A stretch of DNA of 64,000 nucleotides from Pseudocercospora fijiensis CIRAD86. Taxonomy: Eukaryota > Ascomycota > Dothideomycetes > Mycosphaerellales > Mycosphaerellaceae. The notes beneath the pieces are model-generated. The model saw only the letters and a list, made by a program, of their open reading frames with translations, did no database searches and had not been told where the DNA came from. Positions 21,871-33,601 of the stretch are shown in pieces. The position numbers and the translations under genes are program-made. The stretch covers positions 4,304,979 through 4,368,978 of the forward strand of contig NW_006921533.1 of assembly GCF_000340215.1 (NCBI RefSeq), written 5' to 3'. How positions within the stretch are numbered: the stretch's first letter is position 1; every line of letters begins with the position of its first letter.

Positions 21871-24800
21871 ATTGGAGAGGAGAGAGCGGCTCGAGGCGTG
21901 GAGGGCGATTGGGGGAATAGTTGCTCAACAAAGGCTCAAGACATACAGAAGCGCCGATGCAGGTGATGCGCTCCGAGGACAGTCTTGTGGTTGGTGAGTG
22001 CAATGCATGCCACGTGCTCGCGGCGGACGAGTGGCGTGCTGGTAGTGGGATGGTGAAGAAGTCCCTCGCACTGATGAGGTGGCCAGTGAGCCTGTGACAG
22101 AAGACTGGCCGGGAAGAAGGGGACAGCAGGCGGTAGGCGGCAGGCGGCAGGCGGTAGGCACGACGGGCTGTCAATGGCCGCTCGGAGCGAGAAATCAGAG
22201 GTCAGCTCAGGAATCAGGGCCCTCGCCGAGGCACAAGGCTGGAATTGAATTGGAATTCGATTCACGGAATGTTTGCTGCACCAAGCCCACACGGGAGTGG
22301 CAGCGGCTGCGGGAGCGGCAGAGAAGGCGCCACCGAGAGCGCGACGCTGCTGGCAAGAAGTGAAGTGGTGATGGGGGCGGAGAAACGGCGGGCGCTGGGC
22401 TGGCGGGCCAGAAGACGTGCAGTCAGCGCTCTGTCGAGAGTCGTGACGATGTGCGTGATGAGGCAGCGAGGCAGCGAGGCAGCGAGGCAGCGAGGCAGTG
22501 AGGCAGTGAGGCAATGAGAGGCAGTTGGAGCGAGTCGCTCGGTAGTCACTAGTCACCTACCTTTCTCAATTAAGACGTGCGCACAAGGTCCGGGTCCGGG
22601 TAGTGGCAGCCACGCGCTTCGGCGAGCATGCCATGGTCCTCATGGAGCTCGCGTCATTCATCTGGCTGCGCGCACAGGCCGTACAGACTCCCGGGACGCT
22701 CGCAGGTACACACAGATCGCAGCAACCGCGTCACCGGCCTGATCTCTGCCAGCTGTCTTCCACTCCCGCAATACTGTATCAATCTGGACGACTCTCAGCA
22801 ACGCCCAGCGTCTCTGGCCACTTCTCGGATGCGTCCAAGATGCCGCGCCAGCAAGGGGGGGATTGAAGATCCGGTGAATGCCCCGGTCGGAGGGGCTGCA
22901 GCGACGCAATCATCTGCTTCTACACGCGATTTTTTATGGAGCAGGCGATCTCGTAATCTCGGGTTATGCTGGGGCTCGGGCGGGTAGCTGGGGCTCGGTT
23001 TAGTCTCGAGGGGGAGCGGGCTGGAAATGCACTGCACTGCTGGAAACGCACAGACAGGCACGGGCAACGGCAGCGAGCACGGCGGCTTGCACGCTTCACG
23101 CTCGACGCTCTGCCCACGGTAGGGGTCGTCGACTCCTAGTCGCCGGGGCACCAGGATTCACATTGCAAGTAACGTTACCAGGAACGCGGTCGGGGCATCT
23201 CTGCACGATTCAACCTACCCGAACAATAGTTTTGTCACTGCGCATCTCAGGCAGGCGCGACGCAGAAGCATTCCATCTTCTGCTGCCATCGCCATCCTCA
23301 TCAGATAGATAACCTGCTTCCGACGGCGGCGTCGCAAGCGAACTGCTGGGCTGCCGCGGCGAGCTGCTGCACGCTGTTGTGTGTGTTGAGCGAGAGGCAT
23401 GCCATAGCTCAAAGGCTCCGATCAACAAGCTTTTGACCAATGCGCTGAATTCTTCTGCCGGCCTCCCATCCGAGGGGATCTGCATCGCTCGCCTTGCCTG
23501 GCCTGAGACTTCTTCGCCAAGAAGCACTGCAACAAAATCTCCCTGAGCTGGCCCTTGCCACTGCTAGACTCAATCCTGGACGAGGAACCTGGACCAACAC
23601 GAGCGCCTTCTCATGCCTTCTCGTCCTGCAATGCCAACCAAGAGCAGCTTGTAGGCTGTCGCGGCCCGCCCTGATGACTCGAGAAGTCGTTCCACGCGCC
23701 GGAGCGGCGTGCGCAAAAAGAGCCAGGCGCTACGGTAAGGTTCAAATGCACGCGAGCGACGTCCTCCGCACTGGGCCACAGGCAGAGCCACAACCGTCTT
23801 CTAGAAGATCTCATCCGTTACGGAATGTCTCAAATACGCATGGATGCTGCGTCTCGGCAGCTCCCATATGGAATTGAGCCGATTGCATGCATTGCCTCAC
23901 TTCCGCTACTCGGCAGTGTACGTGAGAAGCACAAGTGCCAAAATTCTTCGTCAACGCCTATCAAGATGTGCCCGTTGCGATGGACCCGTGTCCGCGAACA
24001 AGGTCTGCAACCTTTCCCGCCCACACAGCTCAATGATTATGAATGGTGCCACTCATGATGGAAGCCTTGGAAGGTCCAGGGCACATTCCAATTTTGGTAA
24101 CAAGCTCTGGGAGCTCCTGGCAGAAGCCGGTCTCAGATGTCGCGCCTGCCACGTGTTGCCGATGGCCTCGTGAAGGTCGCGTTGTCACTCCTGTGCAACT
24201 CAAAGTGTCCCCATCCGCGCCAGGTCATGTGTTCCACAACAGTACGACAAAATAGAAAATAGCACTGACTCTTCCCACCGCGATGCATCATGAACTTTTT
24301 CCCCATCGTTGAAGATAGCAATGTTACGGTTGCACGCTGTGAATAGCCGCGTTTGCCATACTGTACCTTATGGAGTGAAGATGCGCAGTGAAAATGTTAC
24401 ACTAGGACTGCCGGGGAGGAAACAAGCGAGTCATGATTCTCGCCACAACATGCAAGGGCTGCATATGCAAGACTTGCACACCTCTGTACAGTAATTCGAG
24501 TGTGTACCAATAAAAGTTCATTGAGCACAACATCTCGCTTCCGACCGCCGGTTGCCCTCCCTCCCTGGCCAGATGGAGTGGTCGGCTCGTCCCAGGAAAG
24601 ATCCACCTGTCGTGCGGCGGAGCGAATTGTGGCGCAATTGCCAACATCGTCAACACGTCCATTCTTCTGAGATCAGTCCTTTCATAAGCCATGCCCCATA
24701 TCTCCACATCATTCAAATGGAACGGACTGTAGACCGAGAGCGGGACTCTTGCCATGTGAGACGGCCCGAATGGTTCATGCATACTCCTGAGAGCCAAGAA

Positions 24801-24963
24801 GTCATGAAGCACAAGACACCGCTGGAGGAAAAATGTATGACTGTGCACTGACAGCTCAGGTGTGAGCTGTTCCTCGATGCCTCATGCATGAATTCTACGA
24901 GACCATCACGCTGTGCCACGCTGCTCAAGTAAATACTCAAGGAGATCGAGAGAGAGCAGCAAG
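21871..24963. other. Long intergenic region without a supported gene
   Basis: A 3.1-kb region of normal composition between the divergent Zn2Cys6 gene and the adenine deaminase relic. ORFs of 60-150 codons occur on both strands (for example 24402-24848 on minus, 23494-23877 on plus), but none has a recognisable motif or a consistent splice structure. It contains the promoter of the Zn2Cys6 gene and an 8-bp tandem array at 22460-22517. Confidence 0.45.
22460..22517. repeat. 8-bp tandem repeat (GAGGCAGC)n
   Basis: About seven copies of gaggcagc, degrading at the right end to gaggcagt and gaggcaat. Confidence 0.95.
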
Positions 24964-26047
24964 ATGGGCGAGCAACCGACGACCGACTTCCTGCGAGCTC
25001 TGCCAAAATGCGAGAATCACATGCACTTAGAAGGCATGAGTGTACTCATCGATGCTTCCGACTTTGAAGCTCTTGCCTGGTAAGCAATTTCCCCCAGGGA
25101 CCTAGCACGTCTCGAAGCGTAGCCTCAATGGCTCGCACGAACGATGTGCAGACGCCGTGAGAATCCTTCGACGACTAGAGCTTATACTGCCCAGGGATTA
25201 CTTCACTCACGCCGAAGTTTTTTTGATCCACAAGCTCATATGTCACGCGGAGTTCCCTACGAAACTGTCTTGAGCGGCTTTAGGGCAGCACGCAAGCGAG
25301 CTGCAGCGGAACTCGGCATCTCCAGCGAGCTCATCTGCTGTTTTCTGCGGCACCTTCCTGTTGCAGACTGCAAGGCAACGTTTGCTCTTGACGAAGTGCA
25401 AGAAAGCTTTCGATCTGGAAGCGTCATCGGCATCGGTCTCGATTCAAGCGAGAAGAGCTTTCGACCGGAGTGGTTCGAAGACCTTTACAAGGAAGCAAAG
25501 GATCTAGGGCTCGGAAGGACCGCACACGCCGGTGAAGAAGGCCCGTCAGAATACATACAAAGCGCGCTCGATGTCCTTGAAGTCGAACGCATTGATCACG
25601 GAATTCGACTTGCCGAAAACCAGCAGCTGTTGGAGCGCGTTGCGAGGGATGGCACACTGCTCAGCGTGTGTCCCATGTCCAATGTCCTGCTTCGTTGTGT
25701 CCGCCAGGTTGCAGACCTTCCGATCAGGAAGTTCTTAGACTCCGGCGTCAAGTTCTCTATCTATAGCGATGATCCGGCATATGTGAGTTGCTTCGGTCCC
25801 ACGGCGATGGATCGTGATTCGAGACGTTCGTAAGAAGGCTGACACTGTTTCCAATCAGTTTGGTAACTATATAATGGACAACTACATCGGTGTGCAGAAA
25901 GCGTTCCAGCTGAGCGTCGCAGATTGGAAGACAATTTGTGAGAATAGTATACGTGGTAGCTGGTGTAGCCACATCAGGAAAACAGATATGCTGGCTAAGC
26001 TCAAGGAAGTCGTCGACACCTGGGAGAATCACCGTCGAGCATCTTGA
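24964..26047 (+). pseudogene. Adenine deaminase (AAH1-type), disrupted
   Basis: The gene body resembles fungal adenine deaminase, which converts adenine to hypoxanthine in purine salvage. Exon 1 is 24964-25079, exon 2 25152-25782, exon 3 25859-26047. Family motifs remain: the metal site HMHLEG (residues 19-24; usually HVHLEG), FFDPQAHMSRG, TAHAGEEGP with the catalytic Glu, RIDHGIRL and SDDPAY, continued by FGNYIMDNY across intron 2. Three lesions are visible. About 45-60 residues are missing between HLEG and GMSVLI, a block present in all homologues I know. Joining exon 1 to exon 2 makes a TGA at the junction. A run of seven T (25218-25224) is one short of the eight needed to keep THAEV in frame with FFDPQ. 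I call it a pseudogene, though the T-run could be a sequencing error. Confidence 0.82.
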
Positions 26048-27392
26048 TCACTTCGATAACGCCAGGTGGTGGGCATCGATAGCAACACGGGACGGGCACT
26101 GCCGCAGGAGTTTCTCCAGCCAGCCAGCCATTCCTTCGTTGTTCAAAGTACAGCGGCAACCCACATCGGAGTGAAAGCGGTAAATTCCCTAATCCTGGAC
26201 TTCATGGTTCGTAACAAATCTGAAATCTCAGATTCTGCCGGCCGCTGGTATCAACTTTCACTCCGATGTGCGTTGACGCTGTATCTTTTGAGACCCAGTT
26301 TCAAGGGTTTGAGGCTTGCAACGTCTGCGGGAAGGCAGTGAACAGACCAGAAATCTGTACGTGCGCGTTGCTGTGCAAGCAAAAGTCCCCAGGCGCCACA
26401 AAACTCTAGAATTGGGGACGAAAATTGTGAGCCACAAAGTAGTGTTGTGGGCTCACAGCCCCTAAGAAATGGAGGCCGTGTATATTATATATCACACTGG
26501 TGTACACCCGTGTATAATCCGACCGCCTGGTTCGACAGCTCAAATACGAGGAGGGTGCTGCCATTAAGACCTGATCAAGGTTAGCTTCCTAGTGCTACGG
26601 ACAATATATCGACCCTAGGTACAGCAAAAATCGGACATTTGATTGCGCGGGCGCCTTCATCGAGCGACGGTATGAAGCTTGATAGACGGATTTCGCTACA
26701 CCCTTCTGACTCGACAGGTGCCGCTCTAGTCCCTAATTAAGCCGCCAAGATCCGAATATAGTTAAGCGAAGCAGAAATTTTGCACAACTTATGCCGTTGC
26801 TGTGCTAGAATGTACGGCCTCTGCTACCAGTCTCTCTACAACGCGTCGTGTTCAAAGACTGAGTTATGCTTAAGTTATGCTAAACCAAATGTTTTGACGT
26901 ATCCGGGGTTGCGTCAGCCCACTTCACCCCTCGCCCCAGCTCGACTGACGAAACCCCGGATATTAGAAGCCTAGAGCGGCCGCTCTAGCTCTACAGCGGC
27001 AGCGAACGGTGCTCGAATGGGCAGCCAAGAGTCCCGATTAGGCCTGCCTCTGGAGCGGCACCTGGAGCGGCATCAAAGGTGTGGCGAAATCCGTCTGATG
27101 AGCAGCACCTCTGCATCATGATAGGGTGATGTCGTCGCTTCCTGGCTGTCTGGCTGCAGCTCAAATACATATGCAGTCCGATGAGCTGGACGTGTGACGC
27201 GCGTTCGAAGTTCGAAGGTCGAAGTTTATAGTTATATTTGGGATCCACTATTGGAACTTTCTGTCAGTCGTCAAGTGCTGCCATCTCTTTCGCTGTGTAT
27301 GATACAGTCTCTCACGAGCAATCTATAGCGTATTCGCTTCAAATATGCATGCCAATCTTCTAAAAACTTCAAACGCTGTCAGGACAGACAAA
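26048..27392. other. Intergenic region with an inverted repeat
   Basis: No gene is supported. It includes a 37-bp imperfect inverted repeat with arms at about 26140-26177 and 26255-26292. The rest (26300-27392) shows only short ORFs. Confidence 0.5.
26140..26292. repeat. Imperfect inverted repeat with 77-bp loop
   Basis: The left arm ends in acatcggagtgaaag (26163-26177) and the right arm begins with its perfect complement (26255-26269). Similarity extends outward through a tacagcg/cgctgta segment to about 26140 and 26292. The loop holds a smaller hairpin (tctgaaatctcaga). Confidence 0.8.
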
Positions 27393-27662
27393 CTAGTCCC
27401 AGGTATGCCAAATTTCACGCCCGTCCTCCCACGCAATAGCACATAACCAAGTGCTGTCGCCAAAGTCGGTGATGTCGTTGTAACATTGTATCCGCCCAGA
27501 TATCAAGGAGAGTCGTATCGAGTCATTCGCTTGCGCTTCATCAAGGCCGTAGATATTACATCTTATAGGAAGCAAGTATCGACAAAAGAACTCGTAGTAA
27601 AAGGTCAGGTTGTCTTTGAGAGAGTCGAATCGTCTCTGGCGTGCCTCCTTTCGGAATTCCAT
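27393..27662 (-). CDS. Small hypothetical protein
   Basis: An 89-codon ORF, 107 bp downstream of the second Zn2Cys6 gene and on the same strand. I do not recognise it. The translation looks protein-like (aromatic- and charge-rich, for example LTFYYEFFCRYLLP and ending EDGREIWHTWD), with no signal peptide or clear motif. It may be a real small gene or a degraded exon. Confidence 0.35.
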   Translation of the reverse strand: MEFRKEARQRRFDSLKDNLTFYYEFFCRYLLPIRCNIYGLDEAQANDSIRLSLISGRIQCYNDITDFGDSTWLCAIAWEDGREIWHTWD

Positions 27663-27769
27663 GGACTCGACTCTTCAGCTCAATATTGTCGTCTGAAGCT
27701 TGAGGGGCCTGCCTCTGGCTCGGTGGTGTGTGGAGTCCTGGAGTACGCACTTAGCCTTGGTCCTGAAGC

Positions 27770-29468
27770 TCATATCCATATGGGCGCCGGAGATGGTACG
27801 AACCCTCCTCGAAACCCGCCCAGGCTATAGCCGTAAAGCTCCTCGTCTTGTGTCACGTATTGTTGTGGTGGAAAGCCGGGACTCGGGACAACGCCCCAAC
27901 TTTGCGTACCGTACGTGAATCCCGGTTGGGAGGCAGGAACTTCAAGATACGATGCATGTGAGGTCTGCGACGGAGTCTGCGCGGCGTGCAGAGGAGATGG
28001 AGCGAACGCTGGACTGAGGTTGCCTATGCTTGTGTAGCTCAGCGTGTCAGGGTTGACGCCTAGCATCGGAGATGCTTGCTGCATGGCCATCTGCTGCGAT
28101 TGTAACAGTGTGTCCCTGAACCCCAAGGCCATTCGTTGCGGAAACTGCATCAGAGCAGCGATTTCTACTGAATTCTGATCCATCGTGTGCTGGGATTGCA
28201 TCGCGTCAGTCACGTTGATGATCTGCTCCAGCGGCGAGAGCGCGATTCTGGCGCAGAACGCGGATCCAAGGTCCGGGTAGAGTGGCTCCAGTGCAAGTGC
28301 GGTAGCGTAGAAGTGTGACAGCACCAACATCGATGGTCCTTGGCCAGCCGGTCTCTCTAAGAGCAGAGTTGGTACCCAGAACAGCCACTTGCGAAGAAGG
28401 TATAAGTGGCTGTATTGCTCATCAGGCGTCTGCGCCGGATTGGACATGTGTAAACGTTGCAGATACTGAAGCAACTGACCGATCCAGTAAGACTCCGTCT
28501 CATGCCCTCCTAGGAACCGCTGCAGTTGCTGAGATGCCTGAATTGTGTCCGAGAGAATCGTGTTCCGATCGGCTGCATCTAATGATGGCCTCCTCGAGGG
28601 ATATGCGCCCACGAATAGATCCTCTTCGTTGATATACTCCGCAAAGATGGATTCATGCTTCCAGCTCTGCATGGCGGCCAACACCGACTGTATGCCTGCG
28701 CGCAGAGAAGACCAGCTCCGCCTGGATTATCGATTAGCAATGGGACTTCCACAACTCGAATGCAGAGCGGTTACCAATCTGTGGCCTGCCACAAAAGCAA
28801 CAACGAAGCGGCCAAAACTGCATCCGCGTTCGCATGCGAAAAGCTCCCGATCGCTTCGTGAAGCCCTCGCAAAGCAATCGTTCCGTGTTGAATGTGCAGA
28901 TTCCTAGTCTCGGACGATGACCGACTCCAGGCAAGGTGATTTGCGGAGAAGGAGAGAAGAGAATGCATAACATAAGGATAAGACGCTGCAATGCTGAGGA
29001 ACTTGGGTATTTTCGCCGTCCATATTGTCAAGTTTGAGGTGCCTTTGAGCATAAGATCATTCGAAATGGCAGAAAGATGGTGGATGAGCCGAAGCTCGTT
29101 CTTCGAATACTCATGCGTCTGAGGAGGTGGAAAGACCTGCAGTCCTGGATAAGGGAAACTACCTGTCTGCTGCCAGAGATCGATGCGACTTTCAGTGCCT
29201 GGCGAAAAGGAGATGTTCGGTTGCTCTGGACTTGACTGGCCTTCACTGTCCGAACCCACATTCTCCATGTAGTCGCATCGGACCTGATGCTTGGTACAAT
29301 TGCGGCTGCTTCGAGTCAGTCTCATCAGCATCGTTGCTCGTCATTTTGATGCGCTCACCACTGCGGGAAAGTTTCGTCGCATCTGATATGTCTTCGCTTG
29401 CAGGTCTTGCAGCCTTTTCGACTCTTGGTATGGCTCCTCCTGGATGGACCAGTACCTTGGCCTGCCAT
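27770..29468 (-). CDS. Zn2Cys6 fungal transcription factor
   Basis: Three exons: 29468-29359, 29305-28775 and 28721-27770. The two introns are 53 bp each, giving 530 residues. The start at 29468 has a good context (gccATGGCA). The zinc cluster is split by intron 1 and is complete only after splicing: C20-C23-C30-C37-C40-C47, in GCKTCKRRHIRCDETFPQC then RNCTKHQVRC, the classic CX2CX6CX6CX2CX6C spacing. The middle holds the helical region of the Fungal_trans-like class (ELRLIHHLSAISNDL, then HSLLSFSANHLAW, AVLAASLLLLWQATDW). The C-terminal 130 residues are Gln/Pro/Ser/Tyr-rich and may activate transcription. This architecture resembles sterol-uptake (Upc2-like) and similar small regulators, but I cannot assign a target pathway. 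Confidence 0.9.
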
Positions 29469-30103
29469 GGCGGAATGATCCGTGGCGATGATAGACAGTG
29501 ACACCGGACCTAGCAAGCGAAGTGTGTTCTAAACACGGTTGATGCTGTTGGGCCTGTTGACAGTGATGGTGGTCGTGTGGTGCCTGAACAGTAGATAGAC
29601 AGGTGCTACTCCTCCAGAGTGGGGAAGGATTCGATCCGCGGCCGGCTGTGCAGGTAAAGGCGTTTCGCTGCGGCGGGCTCTAGTGATGTAGTAGCGAACG
29701 TAGGCTGTATATTGGAAGTTCGAAAGCGACCGTGGGCTGTTAGAAGCGAGAGTGTATGTCTGGGCAAGTGCTGGGACGGATGTGATGGGCGTCCGGCAAT
29801 AGGCTGTGAGTTTGACGCATCGACGTCGACGTGAGATGTACAGTGGGATTCAACCAAGCCCAAGGCCGATGGAAGCGTCGAAGCGTAGTTGTACCTGCGC
29901 GGAGCTGCAGTCCTCACGTCTGGAAATAGACGACTGCTGAGCTAACCACAATCGCCCGTAGTCCCAGTGCAGGCCCCCCGGAAGGCCAAGGCGAAGGCGA
30001 AGGCGAAGGCGAGCGAGGGAGGGAGGGAAGTGCTCGTCTTCGTACACGAGAGATGACATCGGCACGCATGGGCTGCACCTGCACCTGCACCTGCGATTGA
30101 TTA
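29469..30103. other. Upstream region of the second Zn2Cys6 gene
   Basis: Promoter region plus low-complexity tracts: a (GGCGAA)n run followed by gagggaggg (about 29985-30028), and ctgcac triplets (30073-30092). No gene is supported. Confidence 0.5.
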
Positions 30104-30446
30104 CAGTCAAACCCGGGGGTACATAAGCAATGTCGGGTTTTAAGCAACGGATGATTACGGATCTCGATATTCAACGCTTTTTAGGTAGTATACTGTAAGT
30201 TAGCAATCGCTTGGAACATCCCGGCTTTCTTGTTTTACGATTGCAGCGATTGCTTGTCCGGAAGCACATATCCGAGGTATTTGGGGCCTGTTCCGTCCGA
30301 AAAGAGATAAAGAAGGCCGGAAGATACACCTATTCTAAACTGCTTCGAGCCTAGCTAAGGGCTAGCCAAGCCTAGCTCTAAGCAACATCGGGTTATAAGC
30401 ATTATTATGGCTCCCCCGGCCGGTTGCTTATAACCAGGTTCACCTG
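30104..30446. mobile_element. Mariner/pogo-like MITE
   Basis: A 343-bp segment flanked by TA on both sides (30102-30103 and 30447-30448), as expected for Tc1/mariner-class target duplication. The ends are inverted and related: the left reads cagtcaaaccc...cataagcaa, and the reverse complement of the right reads caggtgaacctgg...ataagcaa. Inside each end a subterminal motif (tcgggttttaagca / tcgggttataagca) recurs in direct orientation. No transposase ORF is present, so it would depend on a transposase in trans. Confidence 0.6.
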
Positions 30447-32481
30447 TAGCAGCTCGACGGCCGCGGCCCATCAGCGCGCTCCCGTCGAAGCTTGCAGTGC
30501 CAGTAGCAGTGCGCGAGTCACTCGCTAGGCTGACGGAAAGCCAGACGCTCGGGCACTGCATCGCTGCATGTCTGCTTAGACTTTCTGCCCATGCGACGTC
30601 TTCACACTGCCACACGATGATGACTGTGCATTCTATCAGACCCTGGAACGAGCAGAACGGCGCAGAGGTAATAACGGACGGCGAGTGGTGAGAGCCTGGC
30701 GGGCAGGTCATGCACGCGCGAGACTATGCACTGCGCTGCACTGCACTGCACTGCACTGCACTGCTCTGCTCTGCTCTGCTTATGCTTCGGCGGCCATCTG
30801 CAGCAACTGTGTCTTCGGTGCGTAGGCCTGCCCGTACTGGACGTCGCCATATTCCCCTTCCGGCATCCGTCGAGTGCTCAGCCTCTCTGTGCACCGCTTC
30901 CATCTGCTACCCTACCCCTACCCGACCGCGCTCACGCCTGCCCGTCAGCACCGGACGCTGCCAAACGCCTCGTACCTTGTTGAGCCGCCTCCAACCCAAC
31001 CCCCGCTGTGGCTGCGCTCGCGTGGCATTCCCAGTGATGACGGGATTCCTCCATCCATGCCAACGCCAATGCTGGAGACGTCGAAAATGTGATGAAGCTG
31101 GGTGAGAGTCTGGACTTTGCGGCCGGAGATGCGGCAGAGAAGCACGCTACCCGAGCTATCTATATTTGGCAGGCATATTTTTCACAATTGGGTAAAAGAA
31201 AGCGCCTAGAGCCCACGGATCGTGCCCGTCCGGCGATGAACATGGCGACACCTCCATACTGTACATAGCCTCTGCACGCTGTCCATCTGCCCACCGTGCC
31301 GCCTCGGAGCGGCCTTTGATCGCAGACGCGCTCTGCTCTGCTCTCTAGGCTCTAGCAGAAACCACTGCCGAGACCTCCAATCGACTGTCACTCGCACCGA
31401 CCTTCAACGTGGATGTAGCGCGGCATTGCTGATGCGGGAACGGGCATGAACTTGGCCACTCGCTCCAAGGTTCTTCTTTGAATAGGAACTTCAGCGCATC
31501 GTGGAGAGCATTGTAAGTGCCACCGCCAGAAGCAGCCTGCTTCCTCACCCGGTCATCTCATCACATGGGACCAGTGTCCAGTTTTCGTACAATAATGGCA
31601 TACCGCTGCGAGCCGATATTCTATACATACGTCCTCGGTCTCCGCGGCACTGCCACATCCAGCAATCCTGTATACAGGGTAACCCCCTTGTTTCGGTATC
31701 TTTATGCACTCGTCTAGTCCTGCTCAAGGCCTGCGAACTCTGAGAACAGCGAATGAGGTCGGCACAACTCAAAGCCATCATCGTCGGAGGTAGCCATGCC
31801 ATACCCTCCCTGTACATGAAGAGCCCGGTCATGCGGTTGAGCTGCGGTGCAATACATCCGCTCGCGCTCCTCGCCATGTGCTCGGAACCCTTTCCTTTTT
31901 CCGCCACAGCAACTTCATCCCTCCATCCTCCTTTCTCGAATTGGACGTCAACAAAGACTCTCCCAGCGCAGTGGAATGTAACGGTGACCGCACCAGAAGA
32001 TGGATGGCTCCCACCGTGACGGGATGACGTCTGCAGTGCTATATTACCGCGGAGCGTCCAGTGGCCGCTAATGCACCCGCACCTTCGTCTGAGACAGTCC
32101 GCTTTGCTTTGCTTGGGCCACGACCTGCTAGTGCTTCAGAGCGAAAATACACCGTGTTGCAGCCGGCCATCATTTTCTGCTCGAGTGTTCGTGCACCGCG
32201 ACCACTGGCACGGTTGCACTGAAGCCAGCCCCTCCGGAGAAGTGCACAGCCACCAGGATCTGGAAGCTTGGCGGAAGTCCGCTCCTTCTATTTTCAGACA
32301 GCCGACTGTGGGCCATTATGGAACCAACCAGTGAATAGCGCCAAGCTCGCGTAGTACGCTATACTGTACGCGGTCTAAAGGGGAGCAGCCGGCTAGTCTA
32401 CTGCAATACTCTAGCGCTACTCTTGTACGTAGTGCTACCTTTTAGATGAGCGATATTACTTAGCTATACTCTACCTCTATA
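30447..32481. other. Intergenic region without a supported gene
   Basis: Normal composition to about 32390, then an AT-rich RIP-like margin before the retrotransposon cluster. Short ORFs occur on both strands (for example 31545-31907 on minus) without recognisable domains. A pentanucleotide array lies at 30730-30781. Confidence 0.45.
30730..30781. repeat. (CTGCA/CTGCT)n pentanucleotide array
   Basis: About ten 5-bp units, first ctgca and then ctgct. Confidence 0.95.
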
Positions 32482-32670
32482 TATAAGAAGGGTTATATTA
32501 GTAGGTAGATAGGGTAGTAATAGGTTAGTATAGTATTCGATAGAGATCTAGGAGGAGAAGGAGGAAGGCAGGCTAGTTAGCCTAACGCTAAGCGCTAAGC
32601 CCTACCTAAGGTACTAAGACCCTAGCTTTACTCGAGCTAGTTATATACTAATTATATATAGCCTCTAATA
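32482..32670 (-). repeat. LTR (3' LTR of Gypsy element C)
   Basis: 189 bp, TATAAGAAGG...CTAATA on the plus strand, that is TG...CA with RIP changes at both tips when read on minus. It is the short subtype lacking an 8-bp block near one end, as in element A. Confidence 0.85.
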
Positions 32671-33155
32671 TACGCTTCTCTTTTAAAGGCCGCGCCCTCG
32701 TAGCCTATCTATATTGTAGTCTTAACCTCTATTGCCGCTAACTTAGTAGATTAACTAAGCTATCTAGCTACGCTAAATTAAACGCTTAACTACCTAATTA
32801 TATAACTATATTAAACCTTACCTTCTTATAGTAGTATAATATTTAACTCTAACTATACTATTATTATATATAATAGAGTAGTATATAGCTATAAGAATTA
32901 AGGGCTATTAACTAATTATAATACGAGCGCGTCTTCTCTACTATAATAGATAGGCGTACGAGGTATTATAGTACTACCTCTATTCTAAGTAATATTATTC
33001 GAGTTCTTTACGTCTAATCTAAAAGACCTAGTAATATTCGTTCCGAGGGCTAATTACTATTGTTTCCGAGGGCTATTTCTATCTTATTATTCGTAGTTTC
33101 GCTAGCCCTAATTAGTTAGGTTTAGTAGCCTTTAATTATTAATTTTCTAAAATAT
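32671..33155 (-). mobile_element. Gypsy element C, 3' untranslated part (left fragment)
   Basis: Collinear with the region just inside the left LTR of element B (37631-38160). The match breaks at 33155 where element A begins and resumes after 47518. The sequence aatat at 33151-33155 is duplicated at 47514-47518. Confidence 0.85.
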
Positions 33156-33344
33156 TGTTAGAGGCTATATGTAATTAGCATGTAACTAGGCTAAGTAAAG
33201 CTAGGGTCTTAGTGCCTTAGGCAGGGCTTGGCGCTTAGTAATAGGCTAACTTGCCTGCCTTCCTCCCTCTCCTTCTAGTTCCTTATTAAATACTACCTAT
33301 ACCTACTACTACCCTATCTATCTGCTAATATAACCCTTCTTATA
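33156..33344 (+). repeat. 5' LTR of element A
   Basis: Begins TGTTAG and ends CTTCTTATA, the last CA being changed to TA. Identical in length to the 3' LTR at 47325-47513. Confidence 0.9.
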
Positions 33345-33601
33345 TAGTATTCGATCTACCCTTTAAGGGTAGTAGCTAGATAGTCCTTATTTTAAGCTTT
33401 TAGCGGTATAGCTACGAATAAGACTAATCTAACTATATTGCGCCCGAAGAATAGGACCTATACGTACTATTCTATCGAAACAACTGTACTAATTATTAAG
33501 CAAGGCCTTCTATACGGCCTATTACACTAAGTTAAGTATACTAGACCGATATCTACTAATTCCGCTATATCCGCATCTTAGGGGCTAATAATACATTATT
33601 A

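Noticed and set aside
24402..24848. 148-codon minus-strand ORF
   Set aside because: Uneven composition and no known domain; it overlaps a plus-strand ORF of similar quality.
33345..33360. Identifying the tRNA for the primer-binding site
   Set aside because: RIP has altered the site, so a match to a specific tRNA cannot be trusted by eye.
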